Source: JAKFDK01 sp036676195 (GTDB taxonomy: Bacteria > Bacillota > Sulfobacillia > Symbiobacteriales > ZC4RG38). Taken from it: DNA of 64,000 bases. Position numbers and translations under genes: made by a program. A model generated the notes under the pieces. The model saw only the letters and a list, made by a program, of their open reading frames with translations, was not told the origin of the DNA and made no database searches. This document shows positions 17,525 to 26,069 of the stretch, piece by piece; positions within the stretch are counted from its first letter, which is position 1; every line of letters starts with the position of its first letter. The stretch is from NCBI GenBank assembly GCA_036676195.1, contig JAKFDK010000132.1, positions 5,394 to 69,393 of the forward strand, read 5' to 3'.

Positions 17525-19012
17525 TTAAGATTGAAGGCGACGCACCTGGATCGTCAGGGTCCCGCGAGCGTCACGAGCTGCGCCCCGGAACTCCAGACCG
17601 GCCAGGCGCAGGTTCAAAGTGTCCACCCGGATGAAGAGCCGTTGGCCGGGATCCAGGTGATACAGACCCGTGTACATGGAACGACCGTTGGCTTCCAGTT
17701 TAACAGCATCCCCGTTATATGTGACGGCGATGCCAAACAGGCGTTGGAAATCGCGCGGCAAGATGTAGACATAGTTCCCGGTCACGAGGGAGACGATGCG
17801 TGGCCCTGCGGACTTTCCGTCAACCCAAACTTCGGTATTGGGAGTATCGGCGGGGGGTGGTGTCTGCACCGGTTCGGCCGGCGGTTGTTGGGTCGGCGGC
17901 TCCGCCGCCTGTGGCTGTGGCTGCGTCGGCTGTGGCTGCGTCGGTTGCGGCTGCGTCGGCTGTGGCTGCGTGGGCTGTGGCTGCGTCGGCTGTGGCTGCG
18001 TCGGCTGTGGCTGCGTGGGCTGTGGCTGCGTCGGCTGTGGCTGCGTCGGCTGTGGCTGCGGCTGCGGCTGCGCCGCCTGACCAACTGCCGAAGCGGCAAC
18101 AGACCTCCCGCCAGGCTGTCCGGGCGCTGTGGCCCCGGATAGCCCCTCCGCCACAGCGGCTGACACAGACGAATCCGCCGCAGTGGGCGGCGCCGATGTT
18201 CCCGCCAGGCCGAAAGCAGCCAACCATAAGGCCACGCCCAGGCCAGTCAGAGCACCAACCCCCACCGACACGGCCCAGGCCCAGGCAGGCGGACGCCACG
18301 CCCGCCTGGCCGGCCGCTGTCTGACCGTGGTGCGAGCCGCCTCCGACCGACGCACGCCCTGGGTAAAGACCAGACGATCGTAGGCCTCATCCAACGCCAT
18401 CCACAGAGTACCGGCATCCGGGTAACGCTGCACCGGGTCAGGTGCCATGGCTTTGGTCAACAGCGCCCGGACAACCGTCGGCACCTCGGTGCCCGACAGA
18501 TACGGTACAGGCCCGGTCGGCACAGATCCGATCAGGGCGTGGTAGAGAATGGCACCCAGACTGTAGACGTCCGCCGCCGGGCTCGGTTGCCAGCCCGCTT
18601 CGGGAGCAGCATAGGGGCCTGACGTCAGCGGCGCCACCAGGAAACCCGGGTCCAGCACATAGCGGTCACCATACACGCGTATCAGGGCACCTGGCGGTAT
18701 ACCACCGAAAAACGCCGGTTCCGGCCTGGCGTGAAAGCGATTCAGGGCGGCAGCCGCCTGGGTCAGCACTTTCAGTGCCTGTGGCGCCGGGTATACCTCT
18801 TGCCCTAGAAACTGCTCCAGGGTCTCCCCCACCGAACGGGCAAACAAACAGCTTTCCGCCGCCGACTCGACGCGTGGCGGCAGGTGCAAACCTTGCAGGT
18901 CGCCTGCCCCCGGACCGGTTACCAGAGTCATGGGCGTACCGTCGGCACGGCGTTTGATCAGGGTCAACGTCAGGCCACCGCACCGACGGGACATCCCAAG
19001 TGCGTACCGCAA
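17525..19012 (-). CDS. Pseudokinase-like membrane protein with TQPQP repeats
   Basis: This protein of about 495 residues resembles a bacterial Ser/Thr kinase of the PknB type that has lost catalysis. Kinase-like features are YAAPEAGWQPSPAADVYSLG (APE and DxxSLG elements, near 160). The DFG site reads LDPGF and no HRD loop is seen. A single membrane segment lies about 245-267. About ten TQPQP repeats follow (314-368). A C-terminal domain (395-495) recalls the copper-amine-oxidase N-terminal stalk fold. The start is unclear: TTG 19012 lacks a good SD and open frame continues upstream. Confidence 0.62.
   Translation of the reverse strand: MRYALGMSRRCGGLTLTLIKRRADGTPMTLVTGPGAGDLQGLHLPPRVESAAESCLFARSVGETLEQFLGQEVYPAPQALKVLTQAAAALNRFHARPEPAFFGGIPPGALIRVYGDRYVLDPGFLVAPLTSGPYAAPEAGWQPSPAADVYSLGAILYHALIGSVPTGPVPYLSGTEVPTVVRALLTKAMAPDPVQRYPDAGTLWMALDEAYDRLVFTQGVRRSEAARTTVRQRPARRAWRPPAWAWAVSVGVGALTGLGVALWLAAFGLAGTSAPPTAADSSVSAAVAEGLSGATAPGQPGGRSVAASAVGQAAQPQPQPQPTQPQPTQPQPTQPQPTQPQPTQPQPTQPQPTQPQPTQPQPTQPQPQAAEPPTQQPPAEPVQTPPPADTPNTEVWVDGKSAGPRIVSLVTGNYVYILPRDFQRLFGIAVTYNGDAVKLEANGRSMYTGLYHLDPGQRLFIRVDTLNLRLAGLEFRGAARDARGTLTIQVRRLQS
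17909..18072. repeat. 15-nt tandem repeat encoding TQPQP
   Basis: About ten near-identical 15-nt units (plus-strand unit GGCTGTGGCTGCGTC) lie in frame within the pseudokinase-like gene. They encode an extended Pro/Gln linker outside the membrane segment. Such units can change copy number by slippage. Confidence 0.9.
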
Positions 19013-19046
19013 GGCCAGGTCATCAGCGAGCGCGGCCAGATCAGCA

Positions 19047-19056
19047 CCCCCCCCAT
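19047..19056 (-). repeat. G8 tract after an out-of-frame ATG
   Basis: On the minus strand an ATG (19054-19056) begins a run of eight G. Upstream lies AAGG. The pseudokinase frame is open through this region but is one base out of register with the ATG; a ninth G would fuse them. Confidence 0.6.
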
Positions 19057-19252
19057 GCCCGCGGGCAACCTTATTTTATCATGGACGAAGCTGCCAGGAA
19101 CGAGACTTCTGTCAATCCCATGGTGCCACTGGCGAAAATCCGCTTTTACAGTCAGACGTAAAAGAAGGCGAGCGGGTTGCATCCGGTTCATGAGATCGTT
19201 GATTGGTCACAACAAAATAAATATTCAATTCATTAGTTTTTCGTACGGTGAT

Positions 19253-19282
19253 TTTACAAGAACTTATGTGCCGTGCCATAAT
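19253..19282 (+). promoter_or_regulatory. Putative promoter of the first chemoreceptor
   Basis: TTTACA (19253-19258), an 18-nt spacer and CATAAT (19277-19282) lie 42 nt before the ATG. The surrounding stretch (19190-19280) is unusually AT-rich for this window. No sigma-D consensus was seen. Confidence 0.6.
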
Positions 19283-19324
19283 AGTCCAACACGGGTTACA
19301 AAAACTTCAGTGGGGGGAAATCGT

Positions 19325-21190
19325 ATGTTGCGGTTCCGCAGCGTGCGGGCCCGGTTGTTCGGTAGCTTCCTGTCTCTGGTCGTTTGCTTTGCCATTGTGG
19401 CCGTTATGACCGCATTGAGCGTTCGCACCGTTCAGGAGCACTATCTGAACGCCATTGGCCAGCAGGCAGCGGCGGTGAAACTGGCGCGCAGCCTCGAACG
19501 AGATGCTGCCGAGGCGATGCGGGCCATCTACCAGTTCGCCAACTTGCAGGAGTCCGGTGCCATGATGGCCTTTAACGCCACCGTGCAGAGCTATATGGCC
19601 AACCTGGAGGCACTGAACAATCTGCTGGCCGACAATCCCGAGGGGTTGACTATGGTCAAAGAGATCGGATCGGCCATGACAGCGCTCGATGAACAAAGCC
19701 GCCTGGCTTTCGCGATGTCCAATCCAACCCGGGAAGAGATTCAGTCGATGACCCAGCGGCTGAGCGCTCCCCGCGCCCAACTGACCGACGCGATCCGCAA
19801 CCTGGTCATCCTCACCGAAGCAAACCAGGCCACTGCCACCAGCGCCGCGGCCGCCAAGGCTGACCTGGTTCCGCTTGTGCTCGGTGGCGGTGGCCTGGTC
19901 GTGGTGGTAATTAGTTTGGCGGTCGCCTGGTTTATTTCCAACAGTATCGCCGGAGCCACCCGGGCCGCCGGGGCTTTGGCCGCCCGGGTGGCCGACGGGG
20001 ACTTACGCCCCGCTGGGCAGACCCGCCGCGGAGGCGGCGGCGAACTGGACGCCATGGCCGCCGCCCTGGACGCCATGGTCGATGGGCTGCGGACTGTGGT
20101 TGCCGGGGTACAGCAGTCGGCCCGGACGTTGGGCGAAACGGCCCGTGGCCTGGGTGACGCAGCCCGCCAGTCGGCGGCCTCGGCCGCCGAGGTGGCACAG
20201 TCGATGGGTGATGTCGCCCAAGGCACGAATCAGCAGTCTGAGGCTGCCCATACAGCCCAAACAAACGTCAGAGATCTGGAACGGGCCATTGCCAACATCG
20301 CCGATGGAATGGCCGAAGCAGCCCGACAGGTCCAGGACACTTCAGCCCGCCTGGAAAACGTACTGGCGGCTGCCGCCGAATCAGCTTCAGCCGCGCACCG
20401 GATGGCGACCGGGGCAGAGGCGGCCGTCGGTGCCGCCCAGGACGCTTCCGCCGTAATTGGACGCGCTGTTGGCAGCATCCACCGCATTGAGAACGAGGTC
20501 AGTCCAGTGGTCGCCGCCGTGGGGCGTTTGGAGCAGCATTCGGCCCGCATTGGTGAAATCACCGGCACCATCGCCGGGGTCGCTGACCAGACCAACCTGT
20601 TGGCCCTGAACGCCCAAATCGAGGCTGCCCGCGCCGGGGACGCCGGTCGCGGCTTTGCCGTGGTGGCGGACGAAATTCGCAAGCTGGCCGATACAGCTAC
20701 CATGGCCACGGAACAGATTAACCAGACCATTACCGGCATTCAAGCCGAAATCAGCGGAGTGGCACGGGCAATGACAAGCAGCCGTGCCGCGGTGGCTGAA
20801 GGCCGACAACTGGCGGAAGGGGCCGGCACCGCGTTGACCCGTATCCTCAGCCATATCGAGCACAGCAACGAAGAGGTGAAGGCAATCGCAACGGCGGCTC
20901 ATCAGGTCGAACTGGAGGCACGCACCGCCGCCGGAGCCGTGCAGAATCTGGCGGCACTGATGGAAGAGAGCAGTGCCGCCACCGAGGAAATGTCTGCGGC
21001 CAGCGTCGAGGTAGGGCAGGCCGCCGAAGCGGTGGCCCAGGTGGCCCAGCAGAACGCCGCGGCTGCACAGGAAGTCAGTGCAGCTACCGAGGAACTGAGC
21101 GCAGGAACCGCACTGGTCAACGGCGTTGCCGCTGACCTCACCCAGGTGGCGGCCGAACTGCAGGGCCTCGCCAGTCGCTTCCGGCTTTAA
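19325..21190 (+). CDS. Methyl-accepting chemotaxis protein
   Basis: This is a transmembrane chemoreceptor of 621 residues. TM1 is at about 10-32 (LFGSFLSLVVCFAIVAVMTA). A four-helix-bundle sensor follows, then TM2 at about 180-205 and a HAMP domain. The signalling tip reads GVADQTNLLALNAQIEAARA, followed by GRGFAVVADEIRKLAD. The start at 19325 is an ATG behind GGGGGG; a longer frame upstream lacks coding character. The sensed ligand is unknown, and no che genes are in the window. Confidence 0.93.
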   Translation: MLRFRSVRARLFGSFLSLVVCFAIVAVMTALSVRTVQEHYLNAIGQQAAAVKLARSLERDAAEAMRAIYQFANLQESGAMMAFNATVQSYMANLEALNNLLADNPEGLTMVKEIGSAMTALDEQSRLAFAMSNPTREEIQSMTQRLSAPRAQLTDAIRNLVILTEANQATATSAAAAKADLVPLVLGGGGLVVVVISLAVAWFISNSIAGATRAAGALAARVADGDLRPAGQTRRGGGGELDAMAAALDAMVDGLRTVVAGVQQSARTLGETARGLGDAARQSAASAAEVAQSMGDVAQGTNQQSEAAHTAQTNVRDLERAIANIADGMAEAARQVQDTSARLENVLAAAAESASAAHRMATGAEAAVGAAQDASAVIGRAVGSIHRIENEVSPVVAAVGRLEQHSARIGEITGTIAGVADQTNLLALNAQIEAARAGDAGRGFAVVADEIRKLADTATMATEQINQTITGIQAEISGVARAMTSSRAAVAEGRQLAEGAGTALTRILSHIEHSNEEVKAIATAAHQVELEARTAAGAVQNLAALMEESSAATEEMSAASVEVGQAAEAVAQVAQQNAAAAQEVSAATEELSAGTALVNGVAADLTQVAAELQGLASRFRL

Positions 21191-21204
21191 ACCGTATATA
21201 CAGA

Positions 21205-21244
21205 GGCGCCCGGACTGGCAGGTCCGGGCGCCCTTTCCTGTTTT
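21205..21244 (+). terminator. Terminator after chemoreceptor gene
   Basis: GGCGCCCGGAC and GTCCGGGCGCC pair over a 6-nt loop. The stem is followed by CTTTCCTGTTTT. It lies between convergent genes. Confidence 0.85.
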
Positions 21245-22130
21245 ATGGCGTCACCATGGTACGCAGCGTCTGCACAAACGCCTGGGCCGGAGCGCTGGCC
21301 GTCTGCCCCGCCGGCTGCACCACATAGGTATACGCCACCGGCAGAGCCAGGCCGGGCGTAGCCACCTCCAGCAGCCGCCCTTCCATCAGTTCCCGCCACA
21401 CGGTGGACTGGGGTAGGAACGATACGCCCAGCCCTTCTTCGATAAACCGCTTGGCGATGTCTACCTGGGTCACCACCATGGTGCGCAGAGCCAGCCCGCG
21501 CTGGCGCAGGACCAACAGCAAGTCATCCCAGTAGACCGGGTGATTGTGGGTGAGCAACTTATGCTGGGTGAGCAGTTCCTCCCAGTCCGGAGGCGGGGTA
21601 TCCAGGTCACCGGCGTCGCCGGCCCCAACCAAAATCACAGGGTCAGAGTACAGCACGCCAACTTCCAGGTCGCGTTCCGCCGGCAACTGGCGGGTCAGGC
21701 CCAGGTCAAAGCGGCCGGCCACCACGGCGCCGCCGATTTCCGGACTGACCAGGATACTGACCGATATTTCAACATCCGGGTGCCGGGCGGTGAACCGTTT
21801 GACCGCACGGGGCAGGATGGAACGGGCAATCAGCGGGCTGGCGGCCAACGCCAGCCGCGACTGGTAATCCTGGCTGTAACTGAGCAGGTCCTGTACGCCT
21901 TCGTCGTATGCACCCAGAACCTGCTCTGCGTGAGGCAGAAATCGTTGTCCGGCCGGGGTGAGCCGCACCCGTTTGCCAATGCGTTCAAACAAATCCAGGC
22001 CCAGGGATTCTTCGAGCTGGCGCACGTGTGCGGTTACAGTGGGTTGGGCCAGGTACAGCCGGTCGGCCGTCTGATGAAAGTTCAGCAGCCGGGCGGCCAC
22101 GGTAAAGGTGCGCAAGATCCGCAGATCCAC
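21243..22130 (-). CDS. LysR-family transcriptional regulator
   Basis: The N-terminal winged HTH (residues 1-60) reads LRILRTFTVAARLLNFHQTA, then LYLAQPTVTAHVRQLEESLG and LFERIGKRVRLTPAG. The periplasmic-binding-like effector domain follows to residue 295. The start is the GTG at 22130 with GGAG 9 nt upstream; the upstream frame is shadow of mocA. Unlike most LysR genes, it is downstream of and co-oriented with mocA and xdhC, so it may respond to molybdo-hydroxylase substrates. That role is inference. Confidence 0.9.
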   Translation of the reverse strand: MDLRILRTFTVAARLLNFHQTADRLYLAQPTVTAHVRQLEESLGLDLFERIGKRVRLTPAGQRFLPHAEQVLGAYDEGVQDLLSYSQDYQSRLALAASPLIARSILPRAVKRFTARHPDVEISVSILVSPEIGGAVVAGRFDLGLTRQLPAERDLEVGVLYSDPVILVGAGDAGDLDTPPPDWEELLTQHKLLTHNHPVYWDDLLLVLRQRGLALRTMVVTQVDIAKRFIEEGLGVSFLPQSTVWRELMEGRLLEVATPGLALPVAYTYVVQPAGQTASAPAQAFVQTLRTMVTP

Positions 22131-22197
22131 GTGGTCACTCCCTCTGTACCGGCGCGCAGACCCACCGGTTTGCCGGCGGGTCTGCTGGTTTGGCACC

Positions 22198-22806
22198 TCA
22201 GTCGCGGACGGCCGAACGCCAGGCCCGTTGGATGCGCTCGTAGTCGGCCCTGGTGTCAACATCCAGGTTACAGTGCGGATCGGGAAAGGTGACACGAGCC
22301 ACCGCATCGGGATGGGCCGCCAGAACGGCGCGCCCCCCGGCATCACCGGTGACCGCCTGCAGCGCCTCAAAATGGCACCGGCGGAAGACGACCGGATTCC
22401 CCTTCTGCCCGTCATAGACCGGTTGGGCGATACTTTTGGCGCCCGTGGACAGGGCCCTGACCAGCCCGTCAATAACCGATGGTCCCACCAGCGGCTGGTC
22501 GCCCAGACATATGACCGCCATCTCCACCTCCGGGTCCAGGGCGGCCAGCCCACAGCGTAGCGATGTACTCATGCCCGCGGCGTAGTCCGGGTTGTGGACC
22601 AGGCGGCAGGACAGGCCTTGAATGGCCGCGGCCACCTCGACGGCCCGAGGACCGGTGACCACCACCACGTCGGTAATCGAACAGGCGGCCGCCACGTTTT
22701 CGACGGTACACCGGATCAGTGGCCGGCCGCCCAGGTCCAGGAGCAGTTTGGGCTCGCCCAGCCGGGTGGACTGGCCGGCGGCCAGAACGATGGCTGCCGC
22801 CCTCAT
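22198..22806 (-). CDS. mocA: MobA-like nucleotidyltransferase (MocA-type)
   Basis: This is an NTP-transferase fold protein of 202 residues. The nucleotide-binding motif is AAIVLAAGQSTRLGEPKLLL. Further family features are AAGMSTSLRCGLAAL and VICLGDQPLVG. MocA attaches CMP to molybdopterin for xanthine-dehydrogenase-type enzymes. Its ATG overlaps the xdhC stop by 4 nt. The linkage to xdhC supports MocA rather than a sugar nucleotidyltransferase, although PucB-type relatives look alike. Confidence 0.82.
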   Translation of the reverse strand: MRAAAIVLAAGQSTRLGEPKLLLDLGGRPLIRCTVENVAAACSITDVVVVTGPRAVEVAAAIQGLSCRLVHNPDYAAGMSTSLRCGLAALDPEVEMAVICLGDQPLVGPSVIDGLVRALSTGAKSIAQPVYDGQKGNPVVFRRCHFEALQAVTGDAGGRAVLAAHPDAVARVTFPDPHCNLDVDTRADYERIQRAWRSAVRD

Positions 22807-23807
22807 TCTACCACCGGCCCCCGGACGGTCATCAGCGGGATCCCCGGGCGACCGGCCCGGCGGGCGACCATTTCCGCCACAATAGACAGGGCAATCTCCT
22901 GGGGACCGTCGGCACCAATGTCCAGACCTACGGGCACCTGTAGCCGGTCTTTGGCGGCTGTCCGCAAGTCCGGCCGTTCCTCCAGCAGTTGCTGCAGCAG
23001 CCGCCGGGACCGCTCACGGGCGCCCAGCAGCCCAATATATTCCAACGGCTGGGAGAGGAGTGTTTTCAGGTGCTCCAGGTCCTTGAAATAATGGTGAGTA
23101 AGCAGGACCGCAAAGCTACCTGGCCGCAGGGAGACGCGTTCGGCGAGTTCATCCACTGCACAGACCACCACTTCTTCGGCATCCGGGAAGCGCTGGGGTG
23201 TGGCCCAGGCCGGGCGATGGTCGGTAACGATAACCCGGAAACCGGCAGTTGACGCCAGTTGCGCCACCGGGCGGGCGTCGTCTCCGGCGCCACAAACTAA
23301 CAGCGTGACGGGCGGCTGGACCACCTGCTGGAATACAGTCTCGTCGTCCGTGTACCAGTACGGCGTCCCGACGGGCGCGTCCGAGCCCAGGCGCCGGCGG
23401 CCCAGGTCCGGCCCCGGAGCGATCACCGTGGCTACCACCGTCGACTGGCCGCGGCGCAGCCGCTCGACGACCTCGGCCAGCAGGTCGTCGGGCACCGGAG
23501 CCACCAACACCTGCACACGTCCGCCGCAACCGCTGCCGGTGCCCCAGATCAGGTCATCTTCACCGGCTGTATCATAGTCCAGCAGCCGGGGTGGCCCGCC
23601 GGCGAAAATCTGAGCGGCCGTCTCCAGCACGTCAGACTCCAGGCAGCCGCCGCTGATGGCGCCCACCACTGTACCATCTTCGATTACAACTGCCGCTGCC
23701 CCCGGCCGCCGGTAGGTAGGGCCCACACCCCGGACCACCGTTGCCAGCAGCGCTCGCCGACCGGACCGCCGAATTCGGTCCAGCTCCAAAAACGCGTTGT
23801 CCGCCAT
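22803..23807 (-). CDS. xdhC: XdhC/CoxI family molybdenum-enzyme maturation factor
   Basis: XdhC proteins sulfurate Mo-cofactor and insert it into xanthine-dehydrogenase-family enzymes. The N-terminal XdhC/CoxI domain shows GVGPTYRRPGAAAVV and GAISGGCLESDV, including the conserved cysteine. The C-terminal Rossmann domain starts LLVCGAGDDARPVAQLA near residue 170. The length of 334 residues is normal. GAGGT precedes the ATG. No molybdo-hydroxylase subunit genes are in the window, so the client enzyme must be encoded elsewhere. Confidence 0.9.
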   Translation of the reverse strand: MADNAFLELDRIRRSGRRALLATVVRGVGPTYRRPGAAAVVIEDGTVVGAISGGCLESDVLETAAQIFAGGPPRLLDYDTAGEDDLIWGTGSGCGGRVQVLVAPVPDDLLAEVVERLRRGQSTVVATVIAPGPDLGRRRLGSDAPVGTPYWYTDDETVFQQVVQPPVTLLVCGAGDDARPVAQLASTAGFRVIVTDHRPAWATPQRFPDAEEVVVCAVDELAERVSLRPGSFAVLLTHHYFKDLEHLKTLLSQPLEYIGLLGARERSRRLLQQLLEERPDLRTAAKDRLQVPVGLDIGADGPQEIALSIVAEMVARRAGRPGIPLMTVRGPVVE

Positions 23808-23909
23808 TCACAGCACCTCTGTCCAAAGCTTACAGGTCGTAACACCCTTAAGCAATTCGGTGCCGGGTTACCTCTCCACCTCCAAACACCCGCTATCTTA
23901 AAGGTTTGG

Positions 23910-25772
23910 TTAGTTGGAAAGCCGGAATCGGTCAGTCTGGGCCTGGAGTGCCCTGGCAATCGTGTGAAGGCCCTGGGCCGAGGCGGCAATCTCGGCCATG
24001 GAGGCGTTCATCTCTTCGATGGCTGCTGCAACTTCTTCCGCCGCTGATGCATTCTCGTCAGAGACGGTTGCGATCCCTACCACCGACTGAGCCACCTGGT
24101 CGGAACTGGCTGCCATCTGTTCGGTGGCCGCGGTGTTTTCGGAGGTAATCGCGGCCACCGTTTCCACTGACTGCACCATGTCCCGGCTGGAGACAGCAAT
24201 CTTCTGTGCGGCGACTCGAATGGATTCCACATCGCCGGCCGCCTGGTCGACCTCGACCAGAATACCCCGGAGCGCTTCGTCGGCTCCGGTCACCAATCGG
24301 CTACCCTCCTCCACCTCGGTTTGCCCGTGTTCCATCGCCAGTACCGCCTGGGCCGTGCCCTGTTGGATGTTGCGGATCAGGTCTGCGATCTCGCTGGCTG
24401 AATCCCCCGCTCGCTCCGCCAAACGCCGGACCTCATCCGCCACCACGGCAAACCCCCGGCCGTGCTCACCCGCACGGGCCGCCTCGATGGCAGCATTCAG
24501 GGCCAGCAGGTTGGTCTGGTCGGCAATTTCCGTAATCACCTCGGTGATCTGCCCAATTTGCCCGGATAACCGGCCCAGGTCCTTGATTCGCTCCGCCGAA
24601 GCCAGTACCGCCTCGCGAATGCCGGCCATTCCTGCCGCCGTTTTCTGCACCACTTCACTGCCAGTTTGGGCGGCCTGGGCCGCCTGCCGGGCCGAAGCGG
24701 AAACCAGGTCGGCCCTGGCAGACACATCGGCAATGGCCGCCGCCATCTGGTTGGCGGCCATTGCCGTTTCCTGGCTGCTTCTGGCCTGCTCTCCGGAGCC
24801 GGCGGCGATCTGGTTGATGGCCCCGCGCAACTCTTCGACCACCCGGTTCGTCTCTCCAACCGCCACAGATTGGGTGGAGGCACCCTGCGCCATCTGCCCC
24901 GCGGCCTGGGCCACCCCATGCGCCACCTGTGCCACTTGTTCGGTGGAACTGCCCATCTGTTCAGCGGCACTGACCAAACGACGGGACGATTCAGTCACCT
25001 GTTCAACCAGGTCCCGCAGGTTTCTTACCATCAGGTTAAAGGCGGCCGCCAGGTCCCCGACTTCGTCACCACTGTTGATTTGCAGTTCCTCCACGGAAAG
25101 GTCACCGGATGCCACCCGTCGGGCAGCACCGGCCGCTTGCCGGACTGGCCTGGCTATTCCCCTGGCCAGGGCAACCCCGACCACCAGCCCCAGGACCATG
25201 CCCGCGGCAATCGCAGCCAGGGCCATGGTTTGCGCCAGGTCGGCGTTACGAGTCGCCGACGCGGTGGCTGTGGCCGTTTCCCGGTCCAGGTCCGCTTTCA
25301 GTTCGTGGGCAAGCCCAACGCTCTCCTGGACGACACTGAGCCCCTTTACCCGGAGAACCTCCGCCGCCTCCTGCGGTCGATGCATGGCGACCAGAGCAGC
25401 CGCTTCATTGACCACGCTGCTATACCGGGCGCTCAGCTTTTTCAGGTCCTCGGCCTTCTCCCGCTGGTCGGCGCTGTTCAGCCTGCTTACCAACAAATCC
25501 AGTTTTTGATCCATCGCCTTGCCCGCCTCGCCAAACTCATCGGCGAGGATCTGGTCCTGGTACAGAACATAGCCACGGGCTGCCATCCCCCGGTGATAAA
25601 GCTCAGCCATGGCATCGGACATGGCGGTATCGGCCATCAGCCCAAGGCGGACTCCGTCGTACTGCGCCGTAATGGCACGCAGAGTCCAGGCGACAAACAT
25701 GCCTCCAAGTGAGGTCAGTAACGTAATCCCGAGGAATCCGGCCAGCAGCTTGGTCGTTAGATTTAGGCGCAT
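23910..25772 (-). CDS. Methyl-accepting chemotaxis protein under c-di-GMP riboswitch control
   Basis: This chemoreceptor has 620 residues: TM1 about 9-30, a 4HB_MCP-like sensor, TM2 about 185-208 and a HAMP domain. The signalling domain has EIADQTNLLALNAAIEAARA, then GEHGRGFAVVADEVRRLAE. GGAGG lies 9 nt before the ATG. It is the only gene between the riboswitch and the next promoter, so it appears to be monocistronic. The c-di-GMP element implies that its expression tracks the motile/sessile switch. Confidence 0.93.
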   Translation of the reverse strand: MRLNLTTKLLAGFLGITLLTSLGGMFVAWTLRAITAQYDGVRLGLMADTAMSDAMAELYHRGMAARGYVLYQDQILADEFGEAGKAMDQKLDLLVSRLNSADQREKAEDLKKLSARYSSVVNEAAALVAMHRPQEAAEVLRVKGLSVVQESVGLAHELKADLDRETATATASATRNADLAQTMALAAIAAGMVLGLVVGVALARGIARPVRQAAGAARRVASGDLSVEELQINSGDEVGDLAAAFNLMVRNLRDLVEQVTESSRRLVSAAEQMGSSTEQVAQVAHGVAQAAGQMAQGASTQSVAVGETNRVVEELRGAINQIAAGSGEQARSSQETAMAANQMAAAIADVSARADLVSASARQAAQAAQTGSEVVQKTAAGMAGIREAVLASAERIKDLGRLSGQIGQITEVITEIADQTNLLALNAAIEAARAGEHGRGFAVVADEVRRLAERAGDSASEIADLIRNIQQGTAQAVLAMEHGQTEVEEGSRLVTGADEALRGILVEVDQAAGDVESIRVAAQKIAVSSRDMVQSVETVAAITSENTAATEQMAASSDQVAQSVVGIATVSDENASAAEEVAAAIEEMNASMAEIAASAQGLHTIARALQAQTDRFRLSN

Positions 25773-25850
25773 TCTTCAGAACCTCCGTAAGGTGCATGCT
25801 CGAAGAACAAACAGACACAGGGATCACAGGGCAATCATGCAGCGGTAAGT

Positions 25851-25880
25851 ATAAAAAAAAATCTCCCCGAAGGGAGAGTC
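25851..25880 (-). terminator. Expression-platform terminator of the c-di-GMP riboswitch
   Basis: On the minus strand CTCTCCC, a TTCG loop and GGGAGA are followed by nine T. It lies just before the chemoreceptor gene. Confidence 0.9.
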
Positions 25881-25889
25881 TGGTCCACC

Positions 25890-25985
25890 CTGACCCCTGC
25901 GGCGGCCCGGCTGGCATAGGATGAACTCCCTTAGCCCCGTTGGCTTTGCGGCCCTGCCTTTCGGCAGGTGTGCCCTGATCGCAAG
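25890..25985 (-). promoter_or_regulatory. c-di-GMP-I riboswitch (GEMM-I)
   Basis: The minus strand reads AGGGCACACCTGCCGAAAGG, then CAGGGCCGCAAAGCCAACGG, GGCTAAGGG and ATGCCAGCCGGGCCGCC. This matches the P1b GAAA tetraloop, the CGCAAAGCC core and the GCCAGCCGG-type 3' half of GEMM-I. Binding of c-di-GMP would control the terminator next to it. Confidence 0.9.
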
Positions 25986-26022
25986 TCGTCCAATTGTTCT
26001 ACGTGACAAAAAACTAACTATA

Positions 26023-26051
26023 AGTCTAAAGAGCTTGTATTATTTTGTCAA
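26023..26051 (-). promoter_or_regulatory. Promoter of riboswitch-chemoreceptor transcript
   Basis: The minus strand has TTGACA (26046-26051), a 17-nt spacer and TAGACT (26023-26028). Transcription would begin about 30 nt before the GEMM core. Confidence 0.72.
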
Positions 26052-26069
26052 GACAATAGTTCGTATTCC

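Noticed and set aside
17909..18072. Possible CRISPR array
   Set aside because: Units are contiguous 15-mers with no spacers, and no cas genes are nearby.
17796..18080. Cys-Gly repeat ORF (GCVGC units) on the plus strand
   Set aside because: It is the antisense reading of the TQPQP minisatellite; the Pro/Gln frame belongs to a longer protein with other domains.
19190..19320. Sigma-D motility promoter for the first chemoreceptor
   Set aside because: No TAAA with a properly spaced GCCGATAA was found; a sigma-A-like match fits better.
24124..25509. Plus-strand ORF of 461 codons rich in Ala, Ser and Arg
   Set aside because: It is antisense to the second chemoreceptor and reflects its codon periodicity only.
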